A stretch of 64,000 bases of DNA from Prochlorococcus sp. AG-418-G18 (GCA_003214215.1 QCLX01000003.1:21360-85359), one strand, 5' to 3'; shown: positions 1 to 10,098, counted from the stretch's first letter. The notes: generated from the sequence alone by a model not told the origin. Numbers and translations: made by a program.

Positions 1-1
1 T

Positions 2-526
2 AGTAATCATGTGCGAGAGAAAGATGGACTATGGGCAGTTTTGTATTGGTTACAAGTTTTGGCTGAGAAAAAATGTTCGGTAAGTGATTTGATGCATAAT
101 CATTGGAAACAATTTGGGAGGAATTATTATTCAAGACATGATTATGAGGCAATTCCCTCAAATATTGCTAATCAAATCTTTGGTAACCTAACTTCTATGC
201 TTGAACATTTAAAAGGAAATAGTTTTGCGGGCCATTTTGTTAAAGTTGCAGATAACTTTTCATATTTAGATCCAGTTGATAATTCCACAAGTGAAAATCA
301 AGGTTTAAGATTGGTGCTTGATGATAATTCTCGAGTCATTGTTCGCCTTTCTGGAACTGGAACTAAGGGTGCAACATTAAGACTTTACTTTGAGAAATTT
401 TTTAATCCTCAACAGAATCTTTCGTTAAATCCTCAGATCGCTTTGAAACCTCTAATAAATGATTTAGATGCTTTATTAAATATTTCAAAACTTACTCAAA
501 TGGAAACTCCTACAGTAATTACATAG
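2..526 (+). CDS. pgm: Phosphoglucomutase (alpha-D-glucose), C-terminal part, truncated by window edge
   Basis: Frame reads back to the window edge as SNHVREKDGLWAVLYWLQVLAE, typical of the phosphoglucomutase C-terminal half; ends ...VIT at TAG. Confidence 0.85.
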   Translation, partial: SNHVREKDGLWAVLYWLQVLAEKKCSVSDLMHNHWKQFGRNYYSRHDYEAIPSNIANQIFGNLTSMLEHLKGNSFAGHFVKVADNFSYLDPVDNSTSENQGLRLVLDDNSRVIVRLSGTGTKGATLRLYFEKFFNPQQNLSLNPQIALKPLINDLDALLNISKLTQMETPTVIT

Positions 527-559
527 AATTGAAAGTAATGATTTTTTGATTTTATTTAT

Positions 560-1849
560 ATGCATTCAGAAAATTTATTTACTAATTATTCTCAAATAGA
601 AAGTAATGCACCTTTGGCAGATAAATTGAGACCAAAGAATTTGGAAGATTTTTTTGGTCAACAACCAATCTTGAATGAGAATTCGCTTTTAAGAAGTGCA
701 ATATTGAACGATAAGATTAGTAATTTTATTTTTTCTGGCCCTCCTGGCGTCGGGAAAACTACTCTAATTGAAATTATTTCTTTTAATACGCGTTCAAAAT
801 TAATTAAGTTAAATGCAGTATTATCAAGTGTTAAAGAATTAAGAAATGAAATCGCTAATGCAAAAGATAGATTAATAAATTCCAAAAGAAAAACAATTTT
901 ATTTATCGATGAGGTTCATAGATTTACATCAGTTCAGCAAGATGCTTTATTACCTTCAATAGAAAATGGAACTATAACTTTTATTGGTGCAACAACTGAA
1001 AACCCTTTCTTTGCTGTTAATAAAGCCCTTGTTAGTAGGTCTCGTATTTTTACATTACTTCCTTTGTCAGAAAATGATTTGCAGAAAATAATACAAAAAG
1101 TCATAACTCACTATTCTAAAAAAAAAGATTCAAAAAAGGTTTATTTAACTCAAGATGCTATAAGTCATTTAATTAAATTTTCTGGCGGTGATGCAAGAAC
1201 ATTAATCAATGCGCTAGAGATGGCCATAGAAACAACTGCTGAAAATGATGCTAAAGAAATCAAGATTAATCTCTCAATAGCAGAGGATGCAATTCAAAAG
1301 AAAAATATTGTTTACGATAAAAATGGTCAAAATCATTACGATGTAATAAGTGCCTTTATCAAGTCCATTAGAGGTTCTGATCCAGATGCAACTTTATTCT
1401 GGCTTGCGCATATGCTGGAGGCTGGTGAAGATCCTAATTTTATTTTTAGAAGACTACTTATATCTGCTAGTGAAGATATTGGAGTAGCTGATCCTAATGC
1501 CATAGTAGTTGTACAATCCTGTTGTGATGCTTTTGATAGAGTTGGTTTTCCAGAAGGGTTATATTTTTTAACGCAGGCTTCTTTATATTTATCTATGTCT
1601 CCAAAAAGTAATAGTACGAAAAGTATTTTTAAAGCAATTGAAACTATCAAATCTACGAATGCTTTTGATGTTCCACTTCATTTAAAAAATAATTCTAATA
1701 GTTATGTTAATCCTCATAATTATCCAGGTAATTGGGTCGCACAAGAATATCTGCCTAAATCTTTAAGAGGTTTAAAAATATGGGAACCAAATAATAATGG
1801 ATGGGAAAAAACTCAATATGAAGAACTTCTTAGAAGAAAAGAAAACTAA
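560..1849 (+). CDS. rarA: AAA+ ATPase, RarA/MgsA-like recombination factor
   Basis: PLADKLRPKNLEDFFGQ, Walker A GPPGVGKTT, Walker B LFIDEVHRF, sensor GATTENPFF, C-terminal NYPGNWVAQEYLP. Confidence 0.88.
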   Translation: MHSENLFTNYSQIESNAPLADKLRPKNLEDFFGQQPILNENSLLRSAILNDKISNFIFSGPPGVGKTTLIEIISFNTRSKLIKLNAVLSSVKELRNEIANAKDRLINSKRKTILFIDEVHRFTSVQQDALLPSIENGTITFIGATTENPFFAVNKALVSRSRIFTLLPLSENDLQKIIQKVITHYSKKKDSKKVYLTQDAISHLIKFSGGDARTLINALEMAIETTAENDAKEIKINLSIAEDAIQKKNIVYDKNGQNHYDVISAFIKSIRGSDPDATLFWLAHMLEAGEDPNFIFRRLLISASEDIGVADPNAIVVVQSCCDAFDRVGFPEGLYFLTQASLYLSMSPKSNSTKSIFKAIETIKSTNAFDVPLHLKNNSNSYVNPHNYPGNWVAQEYLPKSLRGLKIWEPNNNGWEKTQYEELLRRKEN

Positions 1850-2502
1850 AAATTTTTCGAACAACAAATAATCTCAGGATTAAAAGAAGTTTTTTCTTCA
1901 TAGGCTAAAGCTATATTCCAATTATGGAAGTTAATCTGTGAATAATTTAAATGTATGTTTTTCTTCTTATGAATTAACTTTTTTGGCTTTTCAAAAAATT
2001 GCCAATGGTTAATGTCTTGAGCTAATTTTCCATGATCCCATTTTATAGCCGCTTCAACAGCACACCATTGATTTAATATCATATTTTTTGTCAAATAATT
2101 ATTATGGATTGATTTATTGGTATGAAAAAAATATTTTTCTGCAAATTTTAAATAGTTAAAATCTCTATCTTTTCTCTCAATATCTATCCCTATTTTGCCT
2201 TTATTCCAGACTATAGTAATTGCATCTTTACAATGACTTAAACTGATATTTCCCATTCCAGAGGGTAAACTTGGAGGCTCTCCAGGATGAGCATTAATTG
2301 GAATTTCTAGAGGGTCTAAATTAAAAAGTGTTGAAAGTGATTGTCGCAAATAAGCTCTTGTTTCTAGGAAAATCTTTGATCTTGAATTTGTTAGGTTTTT
2401 TGCAATTTTAATTTCTTCTACAGTTGCGACATCTTGCACACCTTTAATCTCATAAAACCAAATTTTTGGTATTTTATATTCATACTCATTTAATAATTTC
2501 AA
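1846..2502 (-). CDS. 4'-phosphopantetheinyl transferase (Sfp/HetI family)
   Basis: NISLSHCKDAITIVW, GIDIERKDR, WCAVEAAIKW motifs; TTG start. Confidence 0.8.
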   Translation of the reverse strand: MKLLNEYEYKIPKIWFYEIKGVQDVATVEEIKIAKNLTNSRSKIFLETRAYLRQSLSTLFNLDPLEIPINAHPGEPPSLPSGMGNISLSHCKDAITIVWNKGKIGIDIERKDRDFNYLKFAEKYFFHTNKSIHNNYLTKNMILNQWCAVEAAIKWDHGKLAQDINHWQFFEKPKKLIHKKKNIHLNYSQINFHNWNIALAYEEKTSFNPEIICCSKNF

Positions 2503-2969
2503 TGGCTCTTAAGGTTGGCGACAAAGCACCAGAATTTAAATTAAAAGATTCTTTCGAGAAAGAAGTTTCTCTTAGTGATTTTCAAGGTAAAAGAATAATA
2601 CTATATTTTTATCCAAAAGATAATACTCCTGGATGTACTAAAGAAGCATGTAACTTTAAAGAGAATTGGGATTTACTCCAAAAAAATAATATTGTTGTGC
2701 TTGGTATTAGTAAAGATAATGCATCCTCTCATCAGAAGTTTATAGATAAATTTAATTTACCTTTTATTCTTTTAACTGATCCTGAACCTTTCAAAGTTTC
2801 TTCTGATTACGATAGCTATGGACTGAAAAAATTCATGGGAAAAGAATATATGGGAATGATGAGAAATACTTTTTTAATTGATACTGAAGGTAACATCGAA
2901 AAAATTTACTTAAAGGTAAAAGCAGCAATAATGGCTGATCATATAATTGCAGACCTTGGGTTAAGCTAA
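2502..2969 (+). CDS. bcp: Peroxiredoxin, bacterioferritin-comigratory protein (PrxQ/BCP)
   Basis: MALKVGDKAPEFKL, FYPKDNTPGCTKEACNF; start trimmed from the ORF at 2466 to ATG 2502. Confidence 0.9.
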   Translation: MALKVGDKAPEFKLKDSFEKEVSLSDFQGKRIILYFYPKDNTPGCTKEACNFKENWDLLQKNNIVVLGISKDNASSHQKFIDKFNLPFILLTDPEPFKVSSDYDSYGLKKFMGKEYMGMMRNTFLIDTEGNIEKIYLKVKAAIMADHIIADLGLS

Positions 2970-3656
2970 TTTTTTTATGGATAGGTGGTGAATAATCATC
3001 CCCTCCATAACTAAATTAGGAGCATTGATAATATTTTCTTTGTGAGTCTTTAGAGATTTTGTTAGTAATTGAGAGTCTCCTCCACAGATTATTAAAATAT
3101 CCTTTTCTGGATTAAATAAACTATTAATCACGCCAGTAAGAGAGTTGATTACTCCTTTTAAAATTGCTTCTTCTGTATTAATTAAAAAATCTTTGATCGG
3201 AATATCATATTTTTGGGGAACTTTAAGATTTTTTGTATTTTGTTCCATTGATTTTAATTGTGTTAGAAAACCTGGAAGAAGTTGACCTCCAATAATAGAT
3301 CCATTCGAATTCAATTTTGTTATTGATAATATTGTTCCAAAATCTGCAATTAGCAAATCTTTTTTGAAAGGGTTTTCAATAATTTTTAAAGCGGCAATAC
3401 AGGCAAGAGCTCTATCAATTCCAAAGTAATCAGGAAGATTTGATAATTGGATATCTTTAGTTTTTATTTCATTTTCTTTTTTCAGCAAAAAATTTGGTAG
3501 TTTTCCTACAGAAGCCCAAATTAATTGATCAAGATCTATATTTTCGGGAACTTTTTGCTCTTTTTTAGTATGGAAGAATTTAGATTGATCTTTAGAATAT
3601 TTTGCCCAATGAAGCCTACTATTGCCTACTAATAAAAAATTTATATCTGAGACCAT
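2961..3656 (-). CDS. coaX: Type III pantothenate kinase
   Basis: NLLVGNSRLHWAKY-type start, GIDRALACIAA, DFGTILSI, GGQLLPGF, ICGGDSQLL. Confidence 0.8.
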   Translation of the reverse strand: MVSDINFLLVGNSRLHWAKYSKDQSKFFHTKKEQKVPENIDLDQLIWASVGKLPNFLLKKENEIKTKDIQLSNLPDYFGIDRALACIAALKIIENPFKKDLLIADFGTILSITKLNSNGSIIGGQLLPGFLTQLKSMEQNTKNLKVPQKYDIPIKDFLINTEEAILKGVINSLTGVINSLFNPEKDILIICGGDSQLLTKSLKTHKENIINAPNLVMEGMIIHHLSIKKLA

Positions 3657-3671
3657 TGTTCTATGATCAAT

Positions 3672-4394
3672 TTAATTATTAGTGTGGATTCCACATTCTT
3701 GTTTAATCCCTCCAAATCTTGTATTTCTGCCCTTTGTTTTAATACCATCGGGACTGCTTGAATGCCAATCTCCTACAGAAGAATAACCTTTGCTAAAAAG
3801 TGGATGGGCAGGTAAATTATTCTCTTCCATATAATAAAAAATATCTTTGTTTGTCCAATTTAATAAAGGTCTTAAAGAGAGTCTTTGACGAATTAGGTCA
3901 ATGAATTTCATTTTGTTTCTATTCTCTGTTTGACTTGATCTAACACCGCTTGCCCAGCAGAAAATATCATATTTTTTTAGACCATTTTCTAAAGGTTTAA
4001 TCTTTCTCAATTCATGATACTTATCTAAATCACTCTCTTTTTTTGTTTCCCAAAGTTTTCCGTATTTGGCCTCCATTCTTGCTGGAGATAATTCACTTTG
4101 CAGAACTTCAACTTCTAAGGATAAATTATCAATAAGCTTTTCAGCGTAATGGTATGTTTCTGGAGGAAGGTAACCTGTATCTATCCAAAATATTTTGATT
4201 TTTTTTTGGAGAGATAATTTACTGACCATATCTAAAAGGACTGATGACTGTATACCAAAACTTGTTGTAATAGCAAATTGACTATCAAACTTTTCATAAC
4301 CCCATGAAAGCATTCCTAGAGGCTTCATATCTAAAAGCTCTTGATTATATTTCCTCAAGTTAGTTTGAATATCTTTGTGGATTTTTTCAATCAT
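3672..4394 (-). CDS. cysH: Phosphoadenylyl-sulfate (PAPS) reductase
   Basis: TTSFGIQSSVLLDMV, WIDTGYLPPETY, WASGVRSSQTENR, C-terminal ECGIH. Confidence 0.9.
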   Translation of the reverse strand: MIEKIHKDIQTNLRKYNQELLDMKPLGMLSWGYEKFDSQFAITTSFGIQSSVLLDMVSKLSLQKKIKIFWIDTGYLPPETYHYAEKLIDNLSLEVEVLQSELSPARMEAKYGKLWETKKESDLDKYHELRKIKPLENGLKKYDIFCWASGVRSSQTENRNKMKFIDLIRQRLSLRPLLNWTNKDIFYYMEENNLPAHPLFSKGYSSVGDWHSSSPDGIKTKGRNTRFGGIKQECGIHTNN

Positions 4395-4489
4395 TCTTCA
4401 GTTTGATTATGAGTTTAATTTTATTTCGCTCAATTTAAAAATTATTCGTATAGTTTAATAATACATTTACGCATAACAATATTTCTCTA

Positions 4490-5683
4490 ATGAAATCAAT
4501 ACAAAAACCAATAGTAATAGTTGGAGCAGGTTTTGCAGGTATGACATTTGCTTTGAATTTAAAGAACCTTAATCCTTCTTTACCTATTCTTGTGGTTGAT
4601 TCTGAAACTAACTTTATATTTAAACCTTTAATGTACGAAGTTTTAAGTAAAGAAATAAGAAGTTGGGAAGCTACCCCGAAATTTGCAAATATTTTTTCCG
4701 ATGCGGGTATAACTTTTTTAAGAAATTGTTTAACAAAGATTTCCTTCAAAGAAAATATTCTTGAATTTAGTGACGAATTAAAATTAAGTTATCAGTATCT
4801 CGTTATCTGTACAGGATCTATTCCTAATAGTTTTTTTATAAAAGGAGTAGATGAAAATTGTTATTTTTTTAATGATGTTCATGATTTAAATAAATTAAAT
4901 TCTTTTTTAAAAAAATCACAAGATACTGCGTTGCATAAAAAGTTATTCATAGTTGGTGGTGGTCCCTCTGGCATCGAGTTAGCATGCAAAATTAAAGATA
5001 TATTTACAGACCAATTTGAAATTAATGTAATAGAAAAATCAAACGAAATCCTCAATAAAAACAAAATTTTTAATAGAGAACAAGCAGAGAAGGCATTAGA
5101 AAAAAGAAAAATCAACGTTCTTTTGAATTCCACAGTTAAAGAAGTTTCAGAAACCAAGATTAGTATTTCGAGTGAGGTTGGAATAACTTCCTTGGATAAA
5201 GATATTGTTATTTGGACAGCAGGTGTTAAACCTAATTTGTCTTACTTAGAAACTGATCAAATAACAAAAAAATTTGGACGAATTTTAGTTAATAATAATT
5301 CGCAAATAGAAAACCATAAAAACTGTTTTGCTATTGGTGATATTTCAGTTATTGAAGGAATGGAGGATTTACCCATTACTGCTCAGGTCGCTATGCAGGA
5401 AGGAAATCATCTTGCTATTAATTTAGAACGTTTAATTCAAGGAAAAGATCCTTTACCCTTTGAATTTAAAGACAACGGTGAAATGATTAGCTTAGGAATA
5501 GGCGAAGCTTCAATGTCTGGGCTTGGGGTTACTTTATCTGGGAAATTGGCTTTCGAGGCAAGAAGACTTATATATGCTTCCAAGTTGCCTGATATTACAG
5601 AAAGCTTAAAATCTGCATCTTCATGGATATTCCAAAAAAAATCTATTTTTAAGAAGTTTCTTAAAAAAGATTATTCGAATTAA
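4490..5683 (+). CDS. ndbB: Type II NAD(P)H dehydrogenase
   Basis: Two nucleotide-binding motifs (VIVGAGFAGMTFALNL; LFIVGGGPSGIELA), CFAIGDIS, TAQVAMQEGNHLA. Confidence 0.85.
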   Translation: MKSIQKPIVIVGAGFAGMTFALNLKNLNPSLPILVVDSETNFIFKPLMYEVLSKEIRSWEATPKFANIFSDAGITFLRNCLTKISFKENILEFSDELKLSYQYLVICTGSIPNSFFIKGVDENCYFFNDVHDLNKLNSFLKKSQDTALHKKLFIVGGGPSGIELACKIKDIFTDQFEINVIEKSNEILNKNKIFNREQAEKALEKRKINVLLNSTVKEVSETKISISSEVGITSLDKDIVIWTAGVKPNLSYLETDQITKKFGRILVNNNSQIENHKNCFAIGDISVIEGMEDLPITAQVAMQEGNHLAINLERLIQGKDPLPFEFKDNGEMISLGIGEASMSGLGVTLSGKLAFEARRLIYASKLPDITESLKSASSWIFQKKSIFKKFLKKDYSN

Positions 5684-5732
5684 ACTTTTTTGAAATATTG
5701 TTTTTGGGTATATTGGGTTAAATAAGTTTTGT

Positions 5733-7541
5733 ATGAATTTAATTGCAGTAGTTAGTAATAATTTTGATGCGTTTATAACGGTAGTTGTTTTAATAATGTC
5801 AATAATTTTGTTTATTAGAAATACTATTGCACCAGAATTGACTGGTTTGTTATGTGTCGGAATATTTATATCTACTGGGGTTCTTTCTCCTGAAAAAGCT
5901 TTAGCTGGATTTGGTAGCCCTTCTTTAATTACCCTTATGGGTTTATTTGCAGTTTCCTCAGCATTATTTAAAAGTGGTGCCTTAGACAGAGTAAGAGAAT
6001 TGATTTCTTCTGAAAGTATTCGAACTCCAAGGAAATTAATTTCTTTAATAGCTTTTTTGATTGCTCCAATATCTGGAATTGTACCTAATACGCCAGTAGT
6101 AGCATCTTTGTTACCTTTAATTGAAAATTGGTGCGAGCGAAGAAATATATCACCATCAAAAGTTTTATTACCTCTTTCTTTTGCTACTTTACTCGGTGGA
6201 ACTCTGACATTATTAGGTAGTTCAGTAAATCTTCTTGTAAGTGATATTAGTCAACAATTAGGTTATGGAGGTTTGGAATTATTTAGTTTGACTTCAATAG
6301 GAATTCCTGTGTGGCTTATAGGTACAACTTATATGATTCTAGTTTCTGACATTCTTTTGCCAGATAGAGGGAGAGATAAGGAGTTTATTAAAAATGGAGA
6401 TATGAATATATATTTTACCGAAGTTACTATTCCCTCTACTTCAGAATTAGTTGGACAATCTGTCAGAAATAGTAGATTGCAAAGACGATTTGATGTTGAT
6501 GTTCTGGAATTGCAACGAAATGGAAAAGTTATTCTTCCTCCTTTGGCTGATAGAAAGATTGAACCGGATGATAGATTAATAATCCGTGTTACAAGGGCAG
6601 ACTTATTTAGGCTGCAGCAGGAGCATACTATTCTTTTAGGAGAAAACAAAACATCTTTTGATGGGGCTAATTTTTTCTCAGATGATGAAGGCACTAAGAC
6701 TTTTGAAGCCTTGTTACCAGCTGGTTCAACTTTAGCCGGTGCAAGTTTGAGAGAATTAAGATTTAGGCAGCGTCATAATGCAACAGTTTTAGCATTAAGA
6801 AGAGGTCAACAAACTGTTCAGGAGAGATTAGGTCAAGCTGTTTTAAGGGCTGGAGATGTTTTATTATTGCAAGCACCGCTAGATTCAATAAGAGGTTTGC
6901 AAGCTAGTAATGATTTGCTTATTTTAGATCAATTCGAAGATGACTTACCTTCTTTGATAAAAAAACCTATATCGATTGCAATTGCAATAGGAATGTTGGT
7001 TTTACCTTCAGTTTCTAATATTCCATTAGTAGGTTCAGTTCTTTTGGCAGTGATTGCAATGGTTGCTTGTGGATGTTTAAGACCTGCAGAGATACAAAAA
7101 TCAATTAGGTTAGACGTCATTTTATTGCTGGGATCTTTATCGTGTTTTAGTGTGGCTATGCAGATAACTGGATTAGCAGATGTAATTGCAGTTAATCTAA
7201 ACTTTGTCCTTAACGGAATGCCTCTTTATTTTGCACTAGTCGTAATTTTTGTATCCACAGTTATTCTTACGCAATTTATAAGTAATGCTGCTTCGGTTGC
7301 TTTAATTTTGCCTGTTGCTATTGAATTCTCAAATGTTTTAGAAATTTCACCAAGCGCTTTAATAATGCTTGTTTTATTCGGTGCAAGTCAATCTTTCTTG
7401 ACTCCAATGGGTTATCAAACAAATTTAATGGTTTATGGTCCTGGAAGATATAGATTTTTTGATATCGCAAAATACGGAGCTGGATTAACACTTATAATGT
7501 CATTTAGTGTGCCAGCATTGATAATTTTAAATTACGGGTAA
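5733..7541 (+). CDS. SLC13/DASS-type anion (Na+/sulfate-like) transporter with two internal TrkA-C (RCK_C) domains
   Basis: Multi-TM protein; TPVVASLLPLI and FISNAASVALILPVA; central soluble VGQSVRNSRLQRRFDVDVLELQRNGK and GASLRELRFRQRHNATVLALRRG segments. Confidence 0.8.
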   Translation: MNLIAVVSNNFDAFITVVVLIMSIILFIRNTIAPELTGLLCVGIFISTGVLSPEKALAGFGSPSLITLMGLFAVSSALFKSGALDRVRELISSESIRTPRKLISLIAFLIAPISGIVPNTPVVASLLPLIENWCERRNISPSKVLLPLSFATLLGGTLTLLGSSVNLLVSDISQQLGYGGLELFSLTSIGIPVWLIGTTYMILVSDILLPDRGRDKEFIKNGDMNIYFTEVTIPSTSELVGQSVRNSRLQRRFDVDVLELQRNGKVILPPLADRKIEPDDRLIIRVTRADLFRLQQEHTILLGENKTSFDGANFFSDDEGTKTFEALLPAGSTLAGASLRELRFRQRHNATVLALRRGQQTVQERLGQAVLRAGDVLLLQAPLDSIRGLQASNDLLILDQFEDDLPSLIKKPISIAIAIGMLVLPSVSNIPLVGSVLLAVIAMVACGCLRPAEIQKSIRLDVILLLGSLSCFSVAMQITGLADVIAVNLNFVLNGMPLYFALVVIFVSTVILTQFISNAASVALILPVAIEFSNVLEISPSALIMLVLFGASQSFLTPMGYQTNLMVYGPGRYRFFDIAKYGAGLTLIMSFSVPALIILNYG

Positions 7542-7545
7542 TATC

Positions 7546-8949
7546 GTGAAATTTACAAGTAATGTTTATAAGTTAAAAGATGCTTACAAAAAGCTATCCG
7601 TTCCTCAATTTACTATTGTTACAGGCTTGTTTATTATTTGCCTTGGAACTTTAATTTTGAGCTCTCCATTATGTTCATCTTCAAAGGTTGGTTTGTGGGA
7701 AGCATTTTTTACATCTACTTCTGCAATAACCGTTACTGGCTTAACCATAATAGATATTGGTGTTGATTTAAATTTCTTTGGCCAAGTTTTCTTAGCTTTT
7801 ATGCTTTTATCAGGTGGTCTAGGATTAATGGCCATTACAACATTTTTACAAGGTTTTGTTGTAAAGGGGACAAAGCTAAGAACTAGATTAGATAAAGGAA
7901 AGACTTTAGATGAATTTGGAGTTGGAGGAATTGGTCGAACTTTTCAAAGCATTGCTATTACTGCGATAAGTATCATATCCTTGGGTGCAATTGTCTTATA
8001 TTCTTTTGGATTTGTAGACATTCAAAATAATTGGGAAAGACTATGGTCCTCGATTTTTCACAGCATTTCTGCATATAACAATGCAGGATTTTCATTAATG
8101 TCAAATAGTCTTCAAGACTATAGAACAAATTATTTGGTTAATAGTGTTTTTGTTTTTCTCATTGTTATGGGTGGATTGGGTTGGCGGGTTATTGATGACA
8201 TTTGGAGTCATAAAAAAAATCTTTCTTATAAGAAATTAAGCCTTCATTCCAGACTAGTTATTAGGACAAGTTTGTCTCTAATATTGTTCGGATCACTAGG
8301 ATTTTTTATCACTGAATCATTGCTAAATAGTCAATTTTTTAATGATTTAAATTTGTTTGAACGATTAATGTCATCTATCTTCGAAACAGTTAGTGCAAGA
8401 ACTGCAGGCTTTACAAATTTTCCGATTTCTTTGAACTCTATCTCAGATACGGGCCTCTTATTATTAATGACTCTTATGTTTATTGGAGCAAGTACAGGAG
8501 GTACTGGTGGAGGCATAAAAACAACTACTTTTATTGCTTTAATGGCTGCAACTAGATCAACTTTAAGAGGTCAGAAAGATGTAATTATTAGCAATAGATT
8601 AATTTCAGATAAAGTTATTTTAAAGGCAGTTGGAATCACAGTTGGATCTTTGCTTTTTGTTCTTTTAATGGCAATGTTGCTTAGTACAACTAATACTTTT
8701 GTTAAAAAAGAATCATTCACATTCCTTGAAATTCTGTTCACTTGCATATCTGCATTTGCAACAGTTGGTTTTGATATTGGTTTAACCGCAAAATTAAATC
8801 ATTTTGGTCAATTTATTCTTATTGTGGGTATGTTTGTGGGCAGACTTGGGATCCTTTTGCTTTTAAGTGCACTTTGGCAGGCTCTTTATAAGAGTAGAAT
8901 AGATAGACAAAAGAGAATCGGCTATCCTAGGGCTGATCTATATGTTTAG
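7546..8949 (+). CDS. TrkH/KtrB-family K+ (or Na+) transporter membrane subunit
   Basis: AFFTSTSAITVTGLTIIDIG, FHSISAYNNAGFSL, TVSARTAGF, FIGASTGGTGGGIKTTTF. Confidence 0.88.
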   Translation: MKFTSNVYKLKDAYKKLSVPQFTIVTGLFIICLGTLILSSPLCSSSKVGLWEAFFTSTSAITVTGLTIIDIGVDLNFFGQVFLAFMLLSGGLGLMAITTFLQGFVVKGTKLRTRLDKGKTLDEFGVGGIGRTFQSIAITAISIISLGAIVLYSFGFVDIQNNWERLWSSIFHSISAYNNAGFSLMSNSLQDYRTNYLVNSVFVFLIVMGGLGWRVIDDIWSHKKNLSYKKLSLHSRLVIRTSLSLILFGSLGFFITESLLNSQFFNDLNLFERLMSSIFETVSARTAGFTNFPISLNSISDTGLLLLMTLMFIGASTGGTGGGIKTTTFIALMAATRSTLRGQKDVIISNRLISDKVILKAVGITVGSLLFVLLMAMLLSTTNTFVKKESFTFLEILFTCISAFATVGFDIGLTAKLNHFGQFILIVGMFVGRLGILLLLSALWQALYKSRIDRQKRIGYPRADLYV

Positions 8950-8967
8950 CATTGACTGAGTTTTATT

Positions 8968-9672
8968 ATGGCTGATTGGTGGCAGTGGTCTCAAAAGAGA
9001 GAAAATGAAGCACTCACTTTTGCAGTTGTCGGCGTTGGAAGATTTGGAACCGCAGTTTGCAGAGAACTTATTAGTAATGGTGCTGATGTTTTGGCCGCAG
9101 ATTATTCTGAAAAAGCTATTGATGATTTAAGGCAATTAGAACCTTCGATAGAAGCGAGAGTTGTAGATTGTACTGATGAAGAGTCTATGAAGGAATCGGG
9201 AATTCTTGAAATGAATACTGTTGTAGTGGGTATTAGTGAACCTATTGAAGCAAGTATAACTACAACTCTTATTGCTAAGGATAGTGAAGGTAGCAAAGTG
9301 AAAAGAGTAATAGCGAGAGCTACCAGTGACTTGCACGAAAAAATGTTAAAAAGAGTAGGTGCAGATAAAGTTGTTTTCCCATCTAGGATGCAAGGAGAAA
9401 GATTAGGTTTAGAACTAGTAAGACCAAACCTGATCGAAAGATTGGAACTAGATAATCAAACTGGTATAGATGAAATAACTGTTCCAGAGGAATTTATTGG
9501 AAGATCTTTAAGAGATTTAAATTTGAGGAAAAATTATTTAGTAAATGTTCTTGCTGCAGGACCTGCTGAAGAGTTAACAGTTAATCCTCCAGCAAAATAT
9601 ATTTTGGAAAGAGGAAATATTTTGGTAGTCATGGGTAAAACTGTAGATTTACAGAAATTGCCTCAAAATTAA
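8968..9672 (+). CDS. TrkA/KtrA-type NAD-binding regulatory subunit
   Basis: FAVVGVGRFGTAVCREL RCK_N motif plus TrkA_C (LDNQTGIDEITVPEEFIGRSLRDLNLR). Confidence 0.9.
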   Translation: MADWWQWSQKRENEALTFAVVGVGRFGTAVCRELISNGADVLAADYSEKAIDDLRQLEPSIEARVVDCTDEESMKESGILEMNTVVVGISEPIEASITTTLIAKDSEGSKVKRVIARATSDLHEKMLKRVGADKVVFPSRMQGERLGLELVRPNLIERLELDNQTGIDEITVPEEFIGRSLRDLNLRKNYLVNVLAAGPAEELTVNPPAKYILERGNILVVMGKTVDLQKLPQN

Positions 9673-9678
9673 TTATTT

Positions 9679-9981
9679 TTAATCAGATTTTTTATAGTAT
9701 CTAATCCTTTGAGGAGCTCTTTTTAATCTTCTTACGGTTTGTTTTTCAAGTTCATCTCTAAATTTATCAGTATTTAAATTATTTTCTGAAACAGGTGATT
9801 TAGTTTCTTTTTCGAAATATTTTTTTATACCCTCTTGTATTAACACTTTTGCCATATTACTTACTGTTCTAGATTCATTATCGGCCAAAATAGTTAATTG
9901 CTCACATATTAATTCTGGAAGAACCACTTGAATTCTAGGGGATTTAGGCTTGCCATTAGTTGAGTTTTGGCGGGTAGCCAT
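9679..9981 (-). CDS. Ribbon-helix-helix (CopG/Arc-like) DNA-binding protein
   Basis: PRIQVVLPELICEQLTILADNESRTVSNMAKVLIQEGIKKYF. Confidence 0.65.
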   Translation of the reverse strand: MATRQNSTNGKPKSPRIQVVLPELICEQLTILADNESRTVSNMAKVLIQEGIKKYFEKETKSPVSENNLNTDKFRDELEKQTVRRLKRAPQRIRYYKKSD

Positions 9982-10009
9982 GAGTCAAAGTTGATAACTG
10001 TTACTTATT

Positions 10010-10050
10010 AGTATACACTGTTAGTCAAGGATACTATCTTTGTGTATATT
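10010..10050. promoter_or_regulatory. Imperfect inverted repeat between divergent genes (candidate RHH operator)
   Basis: AGTATACAC (10010-10018) ... GTGTATATT (10042-10050), one mismatch. Confidence 0.35.
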
Positions 10051-10098
10051 ATTAGTAAGGAAATTTATGTCCGTATCAATTAATTGTTTTATTGTCCC

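Noticed and set aside
658-885. Minus-strand ORF opposite rarA
   Set aside because: Entirely antisense to a well-supported AAA+ gene; composition typical of a shadow ORF.
1336-1650. Minus-strand ORF opposite rarA 3' half
   Set aside because: Antisense shadow ORF, no recognisable domain.
4435-5157. Minus-strand ORFs opposite ndbB (4435-4749, 4879-5157)
   Set aside because: Shadow ORFs of a strongly supported gene.
6329-7835. Minus-strand ORFs opposite the SLC13/TrkH genes (6329-6694, 6929-7120, 7605-7835)
   Set aside because: Antisense to conserved membrane proteins; no independent support.
9102-9336. Two overlapping minus-strand ORFs opposite the trkA-like gene
   Set aside because: Shadow ORFs in different frames; no domain.
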